From Pseudomonadota bacterium (lineage in GTDB: Bacteria; Pseudomonadota; Alphaproteobacteria; Acetobacterales; Acetobacteraceae), in NCBI GenBank assembly GCA_021845595.1, contig JAJZVV010000023.1, forward strand, positions 1 through 32,561: DNA of 32,561 nucleotides. Direction: 5' to 3'. This document shows, in pieces, positions 22,019 to 29,184 of the stretch. A model generated the notes under the pieces. It had not been told where the DNA came from, searched no databases, and saw nothing but the letters and a program-made list of their open reading frames with translations. The position numbers were made by a program, and so were the translations under genes. Position 1 is the stretch's first letter; each line of letters starts with the position of its first letter.

Positions 22019-22710
22019 GCGGGCGGCGCGTCCTCCCACAGCAACACATGCAGCCGGCGCGGGCCGTGGGCGCCGAGTTCCAGCGTCTGCTCGATGTCCG
22101 CCGAGCGCGACGGCCCGGTCACCAGCATCACGTTGCGCGGCATGAAGCCGCCGGTCAGCGCGTCGGCGTGCTCGGCGCGCAGCAGGTCCCACGCTTCCTC
22201 ATAGGCGCCGACCAGGCGCGAGGCCGGCAGCAGCACGATCTCCGTCTCCGGCAGGAGATTGATCGTCGTCGGCCGGTGCGGCCCCGAGGGCAGCATCAGC
22301 GTGCCGGTCTCGGCGACGGCGGCGAAGGCGTGCTGCAGCCCGACCGCGTCCGACCCCACGGCGCGGCCCTCGGCCAGATGCAGCAGCGGCCGGTCGGCCC
22401 AGGGGATCTGGCGCAGCACCGGGTGCGGCGCGAGGCGGATCTCCGGCGGCAGGTTCTGCGCCGCGAGATACTCGGCCACCGCCGCCGGCACCGCGGCGAG
22501 CGAGGCCACCCGCGCCACGGTGCCGAACTCCTTCTCGACATTGGCGATGAACAGCGCCACCTGGCCGGCGGGGTCGAGGCGCGAGCGGGCGGGGATGATC
22601 TGGCGCGGATGCGCCGCCAGCCGCCCGCGCAGCATTTCCGCCTGGTCCTCCGGCAATGGGCCGCGCCGCAGCGAGCGGCGGATGGCGCCGAGCATCGTCT
22701 CCCGGCTCAT
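22015..22710 (-). CDS. lutC: LutC/YkgG family lactate utilisation protein
   Basis: This 231-aa protein is the third component of the LutABC L-lactate oxidation complex. LUD-domain features are visible in GLQHAFAAVAETGTLMLPSG, the RPTTINLLPETEIVLL stretch and MLVTGPSRSADIEQTLELGAHGP. The ATG at 22710 overlaps the lutB stop (ATGA), and its own stop overlaps the smr start in the same way. It contains no cysteine clusters, as expected for the subunit without Fe-S motifs. No lactate permease or GntR-type regulator is in the window. Confidence 0.9.
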   Translation of the reverse strand: MSRETMLGAIRRSLRRGPLPEDQAEMLRGRLAAHPRQIIPARSRLDPAGQVALFIANVEKEFGTVARVASLAAVPAAVAEYLAAQNLPPEIRLAPHPVLRQIPWADRPLLHLAEGRAVGSDAVGLQHAFAAVAETGTLMLPSGPHRPTTINLLPETEIVLLPASRLVGAYEEAWDLLRAEHADALTGGFMPRNVMLVTGPSRSADIEQTLELGAHGPRRLHVLLWEDAPPA

Positions 22711-24137
22711 CGCCCGCCTCCGGCGCGCTGGGCGGCGGCGTAGCGGGCGAAGAACGTCGCCCCCTCCGGCGCCGGCAGGTCGCGCCCCTCGGTCCAGCCG
22801 CCGGCCAGCGGCAGGCGGGTGAAGCGGCCGCGCTTGCGCCCGAGCCAGCCGAGCGTGGCCATCGCCGCGCGCGTCGCCAGCCGGTAGAGCGCCGGGCGGC
22901 GGGCGAAGAAGCCCCACAGCGCCAGGCTGGTGCGCGCCGCGGACGGGCTCAGATGGCGCTCGAACTCGCGCTCCCGCCAGTGACGCATCATGTTGGGCAG
23001 CGGGATTTTCATCGGGCAGACGCTCTCGCACCGGCCGCAGAAGGTGCTGGCGTTGGGCAGGTGCCCGGCCTTGTCGACGCCGATCAGCGTCGGCGTCAGC
23101 ACCGAGCCCATCGGGCCGGGATAGACCCAGCCATAGGCGTGCCCGCCGACGGCGCCATAGACCGGGCAATGGTTGAGGCAGGCGGCGCAGCGGATGCAGC
23201 GCAGCATGTCCTGGAACTCGGTGCCGAGCATCGAGGAGCGGCCATTGTCGAGCAGCACGACATGGTATTCCTCCGGCCCGTCGAGCTCGTCGGCCCGCCG
23301 CGCGCCGGTGGAGAAGGTGGTGTAGACGGAGAAATCCTGCCCCGTCGCCGAGCGCGCCAGCAGCCGCAGCAGGGCGCAGCAATCCTCCAGCGTCGGCACC
23401 ATTTTCTCGATCGAGGCGAGGACGATGTGCACCCGCGGCAGGGTCTGCGTCAGGTCGCCGTTGCCCTCGTTGGTGACGATGACCGAGGACCCGGTCTCGG
23501 CGATGAGGAAATTCGCCCCGGTGATGCCGACGTCGGCGGCGAGGAACCGCTCGCGCAGCCGCCCGCGCGCCTCGGTGAGGATGTCGCGCCGTTCGTGGAA
23601 CACGCGCTCGGCCGGCAGGTCGGTGTGCGCCTCGCGGAAGCTCTTTTCCCAGTCCTCGCGGTTGAGATGGTAGGCGGGGGCGATGATGTGGCTCGGCGGC
23701 TCGCGGCGGAGCTGGATGATGTATTCGCCGAGGTCGGTCTCGACCGGGGTGATGCCGTGATGTTCGAGATGCTCGTTGATGCCGATCTCCTCGGCGATCA
23801 TCGACTTGCCCTTGGTCACGGTGCGCGCGCCGACGCGCTCGCAGATGCCGAGCACCGCCGCGCGCGCCTCCTCCGCGGTGGCGCACCAGTGCACCTGGCC
23901 GCCGGCGCGCTCCACCCGCCCGGCCCATTCCTCGAGATAGAGGTCGAGATGGGCCAGCGTGTGGTTCTTGATCTCGCGCGCGCGATCGCGCAGCGCCTCG
24001 AACTCCGGCAGGGCGGCGGCGGCGGCGGCGCGCTTGGCCTGGAAGAACGGCTTGGCGCGGGCCAGCGCCTTCTGCAGCCCCTGGTCGACGAGCGCCTTGT
24101 GCGCCTCCTGCTTGAAGGCGGGCGAACTGATCTGCAT
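22707..24137 (-). CDS. lutB: Iron-sulfur lactate oxidation protein LutB
   Basis: This 476-aa protein joins an N-terminal LUD domain (about residues 65-300; GANFLIAETGSSVIVTNEGN) to a ferredoxin-like domain with two cluster motifs. Cys314, 317, 320 and 324 lie in CIRCAACLNHCP, and Cys367, 370 and 374 lie in CGRCESVCP. The family passes electrons from L-lactate oxidation to the respiratory chain together with LutA and LutC. Its ATG overlaps the lutA stop by one base (TGATG), so the genes are translationally coupled. The length is usual for LutB. Confidence 0.93.
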   Translation of the reverse strand: MQISSPAFKQEAHKALVDQGLQKALARAKPFFQAKRAAAAAALPEFEALRDRAREIKNHTLAHLDLYLEEWAGRVERAGGQVHWCATAEEARAAVLGICERVGARTVTKGKSMIAEEIGINEHLEHHGITPVETDLGEYIIQLRREPPSHIIAPAYHLNREDWEKSFREAHTDLPAERVFHERRDILTEARGRLRERFLAADVGITGANFLIAETGSSVIVTNEGNGDLTQTLPRVHIVLASIEKMVPTLEDCCALLRLLARSATGQDFSVYTTFSTGARRADELDGPEEYHVVLLDNGRSSMLGTEFQDMLRCIRCAACLNHCPVYGAVGGHAYGWVYPGPMGSVLTPTLIGVDKAGHLPNASTFCGRCESVCPMKIPLPNMMRHWREREFERHLSPSAARTSLALWGFFARRPALYRLATRAAMATLGWLGRKRGRFTRLPLAGGWTEGRDLPAPEGATFFARYAAAQRAGGGR

Positions 24138-24919
24138 CAGCGTTGGTCCTCACTGGCACTCCGCCCGATCGGCGGCACCTCGCCAGTCATGCCGGCGAGC
24201 ACCTCGGCGACATGGCGCACCGCCACCGGCGAGCCCTCGCGCGCCAGGCGCCCGGCGATGTTGAGCAGGCAGCCGAGATCGCCGGCCAGCACCATCTCCG
24301 CCCCGGTGCCGCGGATCGCCTGCGTCTTGTCGGTGACCATGCGCGTGGAGATTTCCGGGTATTTGACGCAGAACGTGCCGCCGAACCCGCAGCACACGTC
24401 GGCATCCGGCAGTTCGGTGAGGCTGAGCCCCTCGACGGTGGCGAGCAGGGCGCGCGGCTGCGCCTTCACCCCGAGCTCGCGCAGCCCGGCGCAGCTGTCG
24501 TGGTAGGTGACGCGGCCGGCATGGCGGCCGGGCACGTGCGTGAGCTTCATCACGTCGGCGAGGAAGCTCACCAGCTCGTAGGTGCGCGCGGCCAGCGCCT
24601 CGGCCCGGGCGCGCAGATTGGGGTCGTCGTCGAACAGGCCCGGCATGTGCGTGCGCAGCATGCCGCCGCAGGACCCGGAGGGGACGACGACATAGTCGTA
24701 GCCGGCGAAGGCATCGAGAATGCCGCGCGCCAGGTCCCGCGCCGTCGCGCGGTCGCCGCTGTTGTAGGCCGGCTGGCCGCAGCAGGTCTGCGCCCGCGGC
24801 ACTTCGACTTGGCAGCCCGCCGCCTCCAGCAGGCGGATGGCGGCGAACCCGACCGTCGGGCGGTGGAGGTCGACCAGGCAGGTGACGAAAAGGGCGACGC
24901 GGGGGCGGGGCTCGGTCAT
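24137..24919 (-). CDS. lutA: CCG-domain (Fe-S) oxidoreductase LutA
   Basis: This 260-aa protein consists of two cysteine-rich CCG domains. The first has Cys46-Cys47-Gly in TCCGQPAYNSGD and SGSCGG at 81-86. The second has CAGLRELG near 143, Cys176-Cys177-Gly in VCCGFGGTFC and CLLNI at 217. These motifs bind the iron-sulfur centre found in heterodisulfide-reductase-like and glycolate/lactate oxidase subunits. It is the first gene of lutABC. The nearest upstream gene on the same strand is mltA, 59 nt away, so the lut promoter would have to lie in that gap or within or before mltA. Confidence 0.92.
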   Translation of the reverse strand: MTEPRPRVALFVTCLVDLHRPTVGFAAIRLLEAAGCQVEVPRAQTCCGQPAYNSGDRATARDLARGILDAFAGYDYVVVPSGSCGGMLRTHMPGLFDDDPNLRARAEALAARTYELVSFLADVMKLTHVPGRHAGRVTYHDSCAGLRELGVKAQPRALLATVEGLSLTELPDADVCCGFGGTFCVKYPEISTRMVTDKTQAIRGTGAEMVLAGDLGCLLNIAGRLAREGSPVAVRHVAEVLAGMTGEVPPIGRSASEDQR

Positions 24920-24978
24920 GGGCGACACTTTACAAAGTCGGGCGGGAAAGGCGAGGGCGCCGCGGCGTGGGCGAGGCG

Positions 24979-26160
24979 TCAGTCGGCGGCGCGGGGCAGG
25001 AGCAGAAATTCGGTGCCGCGCTGGTTCATGCGCCCGGCCCGCGCCTCCGCCTCGGCACCCCAGCCGAGGAAAATATCGGCGCGCAGCGGCCCGGTGATCG
25101 CCGCGCCGCGATCCTGCGCCACCACCAGCCGTTGCCACGGCGCGCCGCCGAGCGGGTCGGTGGTGGCGATGTAGAGCGGCGCGCCGAGCGGGATGAAGGC
25201 GCGATCGACCGCCGCCGACCGGCCCGGGGTGAGCGGCGTGCCGAAGGCGCCGGGCGGACCCTCGGTCTCGGGGATGCCGGTGACCTCGCGGAAGAACACA
25301 TAGGAGGGGTTGGTCTCCATCACCGCCCGCGCCTCGCCCGGATGGGCGGCGAGCCAGGCGCGGATGGACTGCATCGAGACCGCATCGGCGGCGAGCGCGC
25401 CGCGCTCCACCAGCACCTTGCCGATGGGCACGTAGGGCCGGCCGTTCTGCGCGTCGTAGGCGACGCGAACGATCCGCCCGGTGGGCAGGCGGACGCGCCC
25501 GGCGCCCTGGATCTGCAGGAAGAACGCGTCGATCGGGCTCTCCAGCCAGACCAGACCGAGGCGCTGGGAATCGAGCAGGCCGGAATCGATCTGGGCGCGG
25601 TCGTAATAGGGCACGAGATGGCCGGCGGCGACGCGGCCGGCGATGTGGTGGCCTTTCAGGTCGTCGGCGAAGTCGCCGAGTTCTGCCGTCACCAGGTCGG
25701 TGGGCCGGCGCAGCAGCGGCGTGCGGTAGGGCGCGGTGGGGGTGCGCGCGCCGGCCACTTCCGGCTCGTAATAGCCGGTGTAGCGGGCCTCGCCCGCCGC
25801 GCTCACGCCGTAGGGCTGGAAATTGGCCTCGAACACGCGCCGCGCCGCCGCTTCGTCGCCGGGCGGTGCGGCGCGGGAAGCGGCGCAGGCGGCAGACCAT
25901 TGCCCCGCCTGGCCGCCGCGCCGGGCGATCTCGCCGCTGCCGCCGAGGCTCTGGTCCGGCGGCAGCATGGCGAGCCGCGCGCACGAGCGCGCGAAGGCGG
26001 TGAGTGCCGCGGCATGGGCATCCGCTGCCCACCCGGGCAGGGCGTCGAACCCGACCGGGGTGAGGCGCACGGCCTCGCCCCCCGCCGGCGGCGGCACCGC
26101 GCAGGCGGCGAGAAGGAGCAGCGCCGCGGCCAGCGCGGCCCAGGCGCGAGCCGGACGCAT
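24979..26160 (-). CDS. mltA: Membrane-bound lytic murein transglycosylase A
   Basis: This 393-aa lipoprotein cleaves peptidoglycan glycan strands with formation of 1,6-anhydro ends. A lipobox (LLLLAAC, Cys20) follows a hydrophobic signal. The MltA core is seen in YTGYYEPEVAGARTPTAPYRTPLL, IQGAGRVRLPTGRIVRVAYDAQNG and PSYVFFREV. The C-terminal 3D domain has AQDRGAAITGPLRADIFLGWG; Asp362 in ADIFLGWG corresponds by motif to the catalytic aspartate of the family. It lies 5 nt after the Tim44-like gene and is probably co-transcribed with it. Confidence 0.93.
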   Translation of the reverse strand: MRPARAWAALAAALLLLAACAVPPPAGGEAVRLTPVGFDALPGWAADAHAAALTAFARSCARLAMLPPDQSLGGSGEIARRGGQAGQWSAACAASRAAPPGDEAAARRVFEANFQPYGVSAAGEARYTGYYEPEVAGARTPTAPYRTPLLRRPTDLVTAELGDFADDLKGHHIAGRVAAGHLVPYYDRAQIDSGLLDSQRLGLVWLESPIDAFFLQIQGAGRVRLPTGRIVRVAYDAQNGRPYVPIGKVLVERGALAADAVSMQSIRAWLAAHPGEARAVMETNPSYVFFREVTGIPETEGPPGAFGTPLTPGRSAAVDRAFIPLGAPLYIATTDPLGGAPWQRLVVAQDRGAAITGPLRADIFLGWGAEAEARAGRMNQRGTEFLLLPRAAD

Positions 26161-26165
26161 GCCGT

Positions 26166-26864
26166 TCAGCCGGCGCGGGCTTCGACGAGCCGCCAGGTGG
26201 GGTCGGCGGTCTGGGCGAGGTCGCGGCGGAAGGTCCAGAGATCGACGATCTCGGTCACCGCGTCGGTTCCGGCCATGGCGTGGCCGTCCTTGTCCTCGGT
26301 GACGTTGATCTGGTCGGAGACGATGCGCAGCGTGATGCTGGCCTCCGAGCCGGCGAGGTCCGCCGCCTCGATGGACGCCTCACGCACGGACAGGATTTCG
26401 GTGCGCTGGCGGTGCCCGGCCTCGGTGCGGGCGGTGATCGCCTCGTCGAACGCGTGCCAGGTCGCCTCGCCGAGCAGCGGCCGCAGCGCCGTCCGGTCGC
26501 CGCGCGCGAAGGCGCTGACGATGATCTGGAACGCCGCCTCGGCGCCGGCGAGAAACCGCGCCGGGTCGAAATCCGGCGCGATCCGTCGCATGCGCGCGAG
26601 CCCGAGCGCGGCCGGGCTCGATGGTTCCGGCAGCGGGCGCGGCGGGGCCGGCGTGGCGCGGCCCTCGATGGTCGGGGCGCCGTTCGGGCGCGGCAGTTCC
26701 GCCGGCCGCGCCGGCGTCAGCGCCGGGCCCCGGTTCGGGCTCCGCGCTTCGGGCGGCCGTTCGTAGCCGCTGCGCCGGCCGAGGATGCTGCGCAGCCGCA
26801 GCACCAGAAATGCCGCGATCATCCCGAAGAGGACCAGATCGATCGGAAAGCTGTTCGCGCCCAT
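26166..26864 (-). CDS. Tim44-like domain protein
   Basis: This 232-aa protein has one N-terminal membrane segment (IDLVLFGMIAAFLVLRLRSI, about residues 8-27). A proline-rich linker of some 60 residues follows, then a Tim44/TIM44-like domain (FDPARFLAGAEAAFQIIVSAFARGD, LLGEATWHAFDEAI). In mitochondria the related domain tethers Hsp70 to the import channel; the bacterial relatives are inner-membrane proteins without a settled role. AGGAG lies 6 nt before the ATG at 26864, which is preferred over in-frame upstream starts up to 26987. It is followed by mltA, a common alphaproteobacterial arrangement. Confidence 0.85.
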   Translation of the reverse strand: MGANSFPIDLVLFGMIAAFLVLRLRSILGRRSGYERPPEARSPNRGPALTPARPAELPRPNGAPTIEGRATPAPPRPLPEPSSPAALGLARMRRIAPDFDPARFLAGAEAAFQIIVSAFARGDRTALRPLLGEATWHAFDEAITARTEAGHRQRTEILSVREASIEAADLAGSEASITLRIVSDQINVTEDKDGHAMAGTDAVTEIVDLWTFRRDLAQTADPTWRLVEARAG

Positions 26865-27618
26865 TGGGGTCTCCTGGACCGTCGTCAGGACATAGGCGAG
26901 AGCCGGGCGGCGGGCAACCATCGGGACCTGCGCTTCCGTCCGTGCCGGACCCGGCGGCGAGGGCGCAGCGCAGCGCCAGCGCGGCATAGGGTGCGGGCAG
27001 TGGCGCCGACGCGGCCGGCAGCGTCTCGTACGCCTCCAGCATGCCGAGCAGCATGCCGGTCAGCGTCGGCAGCGGCGCGCCGGCCGGTGCCAGCGTCTCC
27101 AGCTCGGTCTCGAACAGCGCCGCCAGCCAGCGCAGGCGCGCCGCCACGGCCTCGGCGACGCTGGCCGGCACCAGCGCCAGTGCCTCGGCGTGCACCCGCG
27201 TTTCCTCGGCGGCGCGGCGGGCCAGATAGGCCTCCGCCATCGCCAGCAGCCGTGCCCGCGCCGCTGCCGCGTCCGGTGGGGCGTCCGCGTCCGCGATGGT
27301 CGAGGGAGCCTGAGCGTCGGCCGCGTTCGCCACCGCCTCGATGCGCGCGTCCGCGGCGGTCATCAGCATGGCGGAGAGCAGGGCGGTCTTGTCCGGATAG
27401 CAGCGGCGCAGGCCGCCGGCGGAGAGGCCGCTCTCCCAGGCCAGCCGGTCGAGCGAGGTGGCGGCGACGCCGCGGCGGGCGAACACCGCCCACGCCGTCT
27501 GCCGCACCTCACCCTGCCGCTTCTGCCGCCGCTCGACGCGCAGCGCCGCGCGGAATTCCTGCTCCCGCTGCCGCGCGATCTCGATCTCGATGCTGTAGCC
27601 GCCGCGATAATCCGCCAT
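26380..27618 (-). CDS. TetR-family regulator, frame overruns into next gene
   Basis: The N-terminal 220 or so residues look like a TetR regulator. A helix-turn-helix is visible at RQTAWAVFARRGVAATSL, followed by LAWESGLSAGGLRRCYPDK and a helical ligand domain to about PYAALALRCALA. Instead of stopping there, the frame stays open for nearly 200 more residues of low-complexity, shadow-like sequence and overlaps the Tim44-like gene by about 485 bp. A one-base shift near 26950-27000 would end the protein at 26885, just before the Tim44 start. The likely explanations are a frameshift mutation, a sequencing error in GC-rich DNA, or a genuinely extended protein. Treat only about 26950-27618 as reliable. 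The ligand and targets are unknown. Confidence 0.65.
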   Translation of the reverse strand: MADYRGGYSIEIEIARQREQEFRAALRVERRQKRQGEVRQTAWAVFARRGVAATSLDRLAWESGLSAGGLRRCYPDKTALLSAMLMTAADARIEAVANAADAQAPSTIADADAPPDAAAARARLLAMAEAYLARRAAEETRVHAEALALVPASVAEAVAARLRWLAALFETELETLAPAGAPLPTLTGMLLGMLEAYETLPAASAPLPAPYAALALRCALAAGSGTDGSAGPDGCPPPGSRLCPDDGPGDPNGREQLSDRSGPLRDDRGISGAAAAQHPRPAQRLRTAARSAEPEPGPGADAGAAGGTAAPERRPDHRGPRHAGPAAPAAGTIEPGRARARAHATDRAGFRPGAVSRRRRGGVPDHRQRLRARRPDGAAAAARRGDLARVRRGDHRPHRGRAPPAHRNPVRA

Positions 27619-27703
27619 GCCGCCCCCGCGCGACCGCGCGCCGCCCCGGCGCGTGATCCTATTTTGTTCTCAACGCGGGCCGAGAATGCGCAAGCCGGCG
27701 GCC

Positions 27704-27767
27704 GGGCACAACAAGAATCGGGCACAACAAGAATCGGGCACACCAGGAATCGGGCACAACAGGAATC
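27704..27767. repeat. Four tandem 16-bp repeats upstream of the TetR gene
   Basis: Units at 27704-27719, 27720-27735, 27736-27751 and 27752-27767 follow the consensus GGGCACAACARGAATC; the third has C for A at the eighth base. They lie about 85-150 bp before the TetR start, between it and the 47-aa gene. They could be direct-repeat binding sites or a simple tandem duplication. Confidence 0.8.
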
Positions 27768-27793
27768 GGGCCGCGCGCCGGCGCGGCGGCGGG

Positions 27794-27937
27794 TCAGCGC
27801 AGCAGGGAGGTCGCGGCCCAGCCGACGACGATCCAGAGCGAGAGCGAGGCCAGGCCGATGATCGGAACCGCCTGGCGCCAGGGCAGCCGGCTGGTCGGGG
27901 AAGAGTGGTCGTGGGCCTGTTCGATCGCCGGGTGCAT
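27794..27937 (-). CDS. 47-aa single-pass membrane protein
   Basis: The short protein begins MHPAIEQAHDHSSP and has one membrane segment (AVPIIGLASLSLWIVVGWAA, about residues 24-43). It stops four residues later. AGGAG lies 10 nt before the ATG at 27937. In-frame starts further upstream would add 40 arginine-rich residues of unconvincing sequence. No family is recognised. It could be a small membrane regulator or subunit; no evidence favours either. Confidence 0.5.
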   Translation of the reverse strand: MHPAIEQAHDHSSPTSRLPWRQAVPIIGLASLSLWIVVGWAATSLLR

Positions 27938-28022
27938 GGACGAACGTCTCCTCTGCGTGGACTGTGCCCGCCGCGCCGCTCGGTTCCTTGCGAAACGCGG
28001 ACGGACCCGGGGAGCTGGGGCC

Positions 28023-28052
28023 GAGCGTCGGCCAAAAAATTGGCCGGCGCTC
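28023..28052. repeat. Long hairpin with A4/T4 loop
   Basis: Thirteen-base arms (28023-28035 and 28040-28052; GAGCGTCGGCCAA against TTGGCCGGCGCTC) pair with one G-T mismatch around a 4-nt loop. No T-run follows on either strand, so a terminator is not obvious; an operator or RNA structure is possible. Confidence 0.55.
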
Positions 28053-28284
28053 GCCATCAGAGACGTGCTAAGATGAACAGGGCGTTAAATCGTTTGGATC
28101 GCAATCGTGGAGGCTTGGTTGAAAGTCGACGCGGCGGATCGAAAACACGGGTGGTCGGGCTCAAAACGATCCAGCACCAGGAGGAGATCGACGGGATGGC
28201 GCCGGCCGAGCCGCGATAGCCGAGGTGCGCTTGGCTACGTAAAGCGACCTTCGGATGTATGCGCTGCTCGAATGCAACTCTAGA

Positions 28285-28305
28285 TTGATCTGCCGGGCAG
28301 ATCAA
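28285..28305. promoter_or_regulatory. Perfect 10-bp-arm palindrome, operator-like
   Basis: Arms TTGATCTGCC and GGCAGATCAA are exact inverted repeats around a single central base (28295). Length and symmetry resemble the binding site of a dimeric repressor. No regulator gene is adjacent; the nearest is the TetR gene about 670 bp away. Confidence 0.5.
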
Positions 28306-28319
28306 GGAAATTAACGGCT

Positions 28320-28335
28320 CACACGGGCCCGTGTG
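28320..28335. promoter_or_regulatory. Perfect 16-bp palindrome
   Basis: CACACGGGCCCGTGTG is self-complementary and lies 15 bp after the previous palindrome. It may be a second protein-binding site or chance in GC-rich DNA. Confidence 0.4.
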
Positions 28336-28442
28336 CCGGCCATGATTACGTACGGGTGCTGACGTACGTACGCTGGCGGCGGCCGGCGCCGACGCCGTGC
28401 CGGCGCACCGCCTAACCCAACCAGCCGAAGCGCTGACATTAC

Positions 28443-28505
28443 TAGAGCAACGTCCGATCAGACTGAACCGCTTCGCGGTCAGTCTGATCGGGCAAAGTTG
28501 CTCTA
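28443..28505. repeat. Large palindromic element with TAGAGCA ends, unit 1
   Basis: TAGAGCAAC (28443-28451) is the inverse of GTTGCTCTA (28497-28505). Inside, 28454-28471 pairs with 28475-28491 apart from one bulged A, with loop TTC. The element forms a near-complete cruciform or hairpin of about 60 nt and resembles dispersed intergenic palindromes seen in alphaproteobacterial genomes. Confidence 0.65.
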
Positions 28506-28517
28506 ATCATGTGGTTT

Positions 28518-28570
28518 CTAGAGCACGACCGTCCGACCGGATGATTCCATCCGATCGGACCGTGCTCTAG
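28518..28570. repeat. Large palindromic element with CTAGAGCA ends, unit 2
   Basis: CTAGAGCACG (28518-28527) is the inverse of CGTGCTCTAG (28561-28570). Inner arms 28531-28543 and 28548-28560 pair with one mismatch around ATTC. The ends match unit 1, 12 bp away, while the inner sequence differs. It lies 104 bp beyond the rppH stop and could act as a structural terminator for that operon. Confidence 0.65.
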
Positions 28571-28674
28571 GCTTTGGCCGGTTGGTCCGCGCGCCGGGTT
28601 GGCAGGGCGGCGGCGCGCGAACCCGAGACTCGTGCCAACTGGCCGGGATGTGCCAGCATCTCCGCCGGTTCGTA

Positions 28675-29184
28675 TTAGTGATTGGCGACGGCGAAGGCCG
28701 CGAAATCGCGGGCCAGGATGGTGTAGATCGGCCGCTTGAAGGGCACTGCCAGCGACGGCAGATCGGCGAGCGCGGTCCAGCGCCAGGCGTCGAATTCGGG
28801 GTGCGGATGGGCGTCGAGCCGGATATCGGCGTCGGTGCCGGTGAAGCGCAGCGCGAACCAGCGCTGGCGCTGGCCGCGGTAGCGCCCGCCGAGGGCGCGG
28901 CCGAGCAGGTGCGGCGGCAGGTCGTAGGTGAGCCAGTCCGGGTGCTCGGCGAGAATCTCGGCGCGGCCGGTGCCGATCTCCTCGGCCAGTTCGCGCAGCA
29001 CTGCCTCGGCCGGCGTTTCGCCCGCATCGATCCCGCCCTGCGGCAGCTGCCAGACATGCGCGCCCAGGCCGGCGGCGTCGCTGGGCGGCAGGTTGCACCG
29101 CCTGGCGACGAAAATCCGGCCCAGCCGGTCGAACAGGGCGGCGCCGACATTCGGCCGATAGGGCAGGGATTCGGGGTCCAGCAC
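28675..29184 (-). CDS. rppH: RNA pyrophosphohydrolase
   Basis: This 169-aa Nudix hydrolase removes pyrophosphate from the 5' end of mRNA and so opens it to RNase E decay. The Nudix box spans residues 50-72 with Glu56, Arg64, Glu65, Glu68, Glu69 and Gly71 all present (GETPAEAVLRELAEEIG). PYRPNVGAALFDRLGRIFVARR and WQLPQGGID are further RppH signatures. Translation starts at a GTG whose G is the last base of the upstream TAG (TAGTG), with GGAG 8-9 nt before it. It is the last gene of the envC-ctpA-deacetylase-rppH run. Confidence 0.93.
   Translation of the reverse strand: MLDPESLPYRPNVGAALFDRLGRIFVARRCNLPPSDAAGLGAHVWQLPQGGIDAGETPAEAVLRELAEEIGTGRAEILAEHPDWLTYDLPPHLLGRALGGRYRGQRQRWFALRFTGTDADIRLDAHPHPEFDAWRWTALADLPSLAVPFKRPIYTILARDFAAFAVANH

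Larger units (their letters stand above)
27938..28674. other. Gene-poor stretch rich in palindromes
   Basis: About 740 bp lies between the 47-aa gene and rppH with no convincing coding sequence. Short frames exist (for example 48 aa at 28074-28219, plus strand) but lack ribosome binding sites and recognisable content. The stretch is less GC-rich around 28075-28320 than the flanks and holds at least five dyads, listed separately. It may carry promoters, small RNAs or remnants of dispersed repeats. Confidence 0.6.

Noticed and set aside
27704-27767. CRISPR array
   Set aside because: Units are directly adjacent 16-mers without spacers and no cas genes are near.
28074-28219. 48-aa plus-strand frame in the palindrome-rich stretch
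   Set aside because: No ribosome binding site, no recognisable content, and codon use unlike its neighbours.
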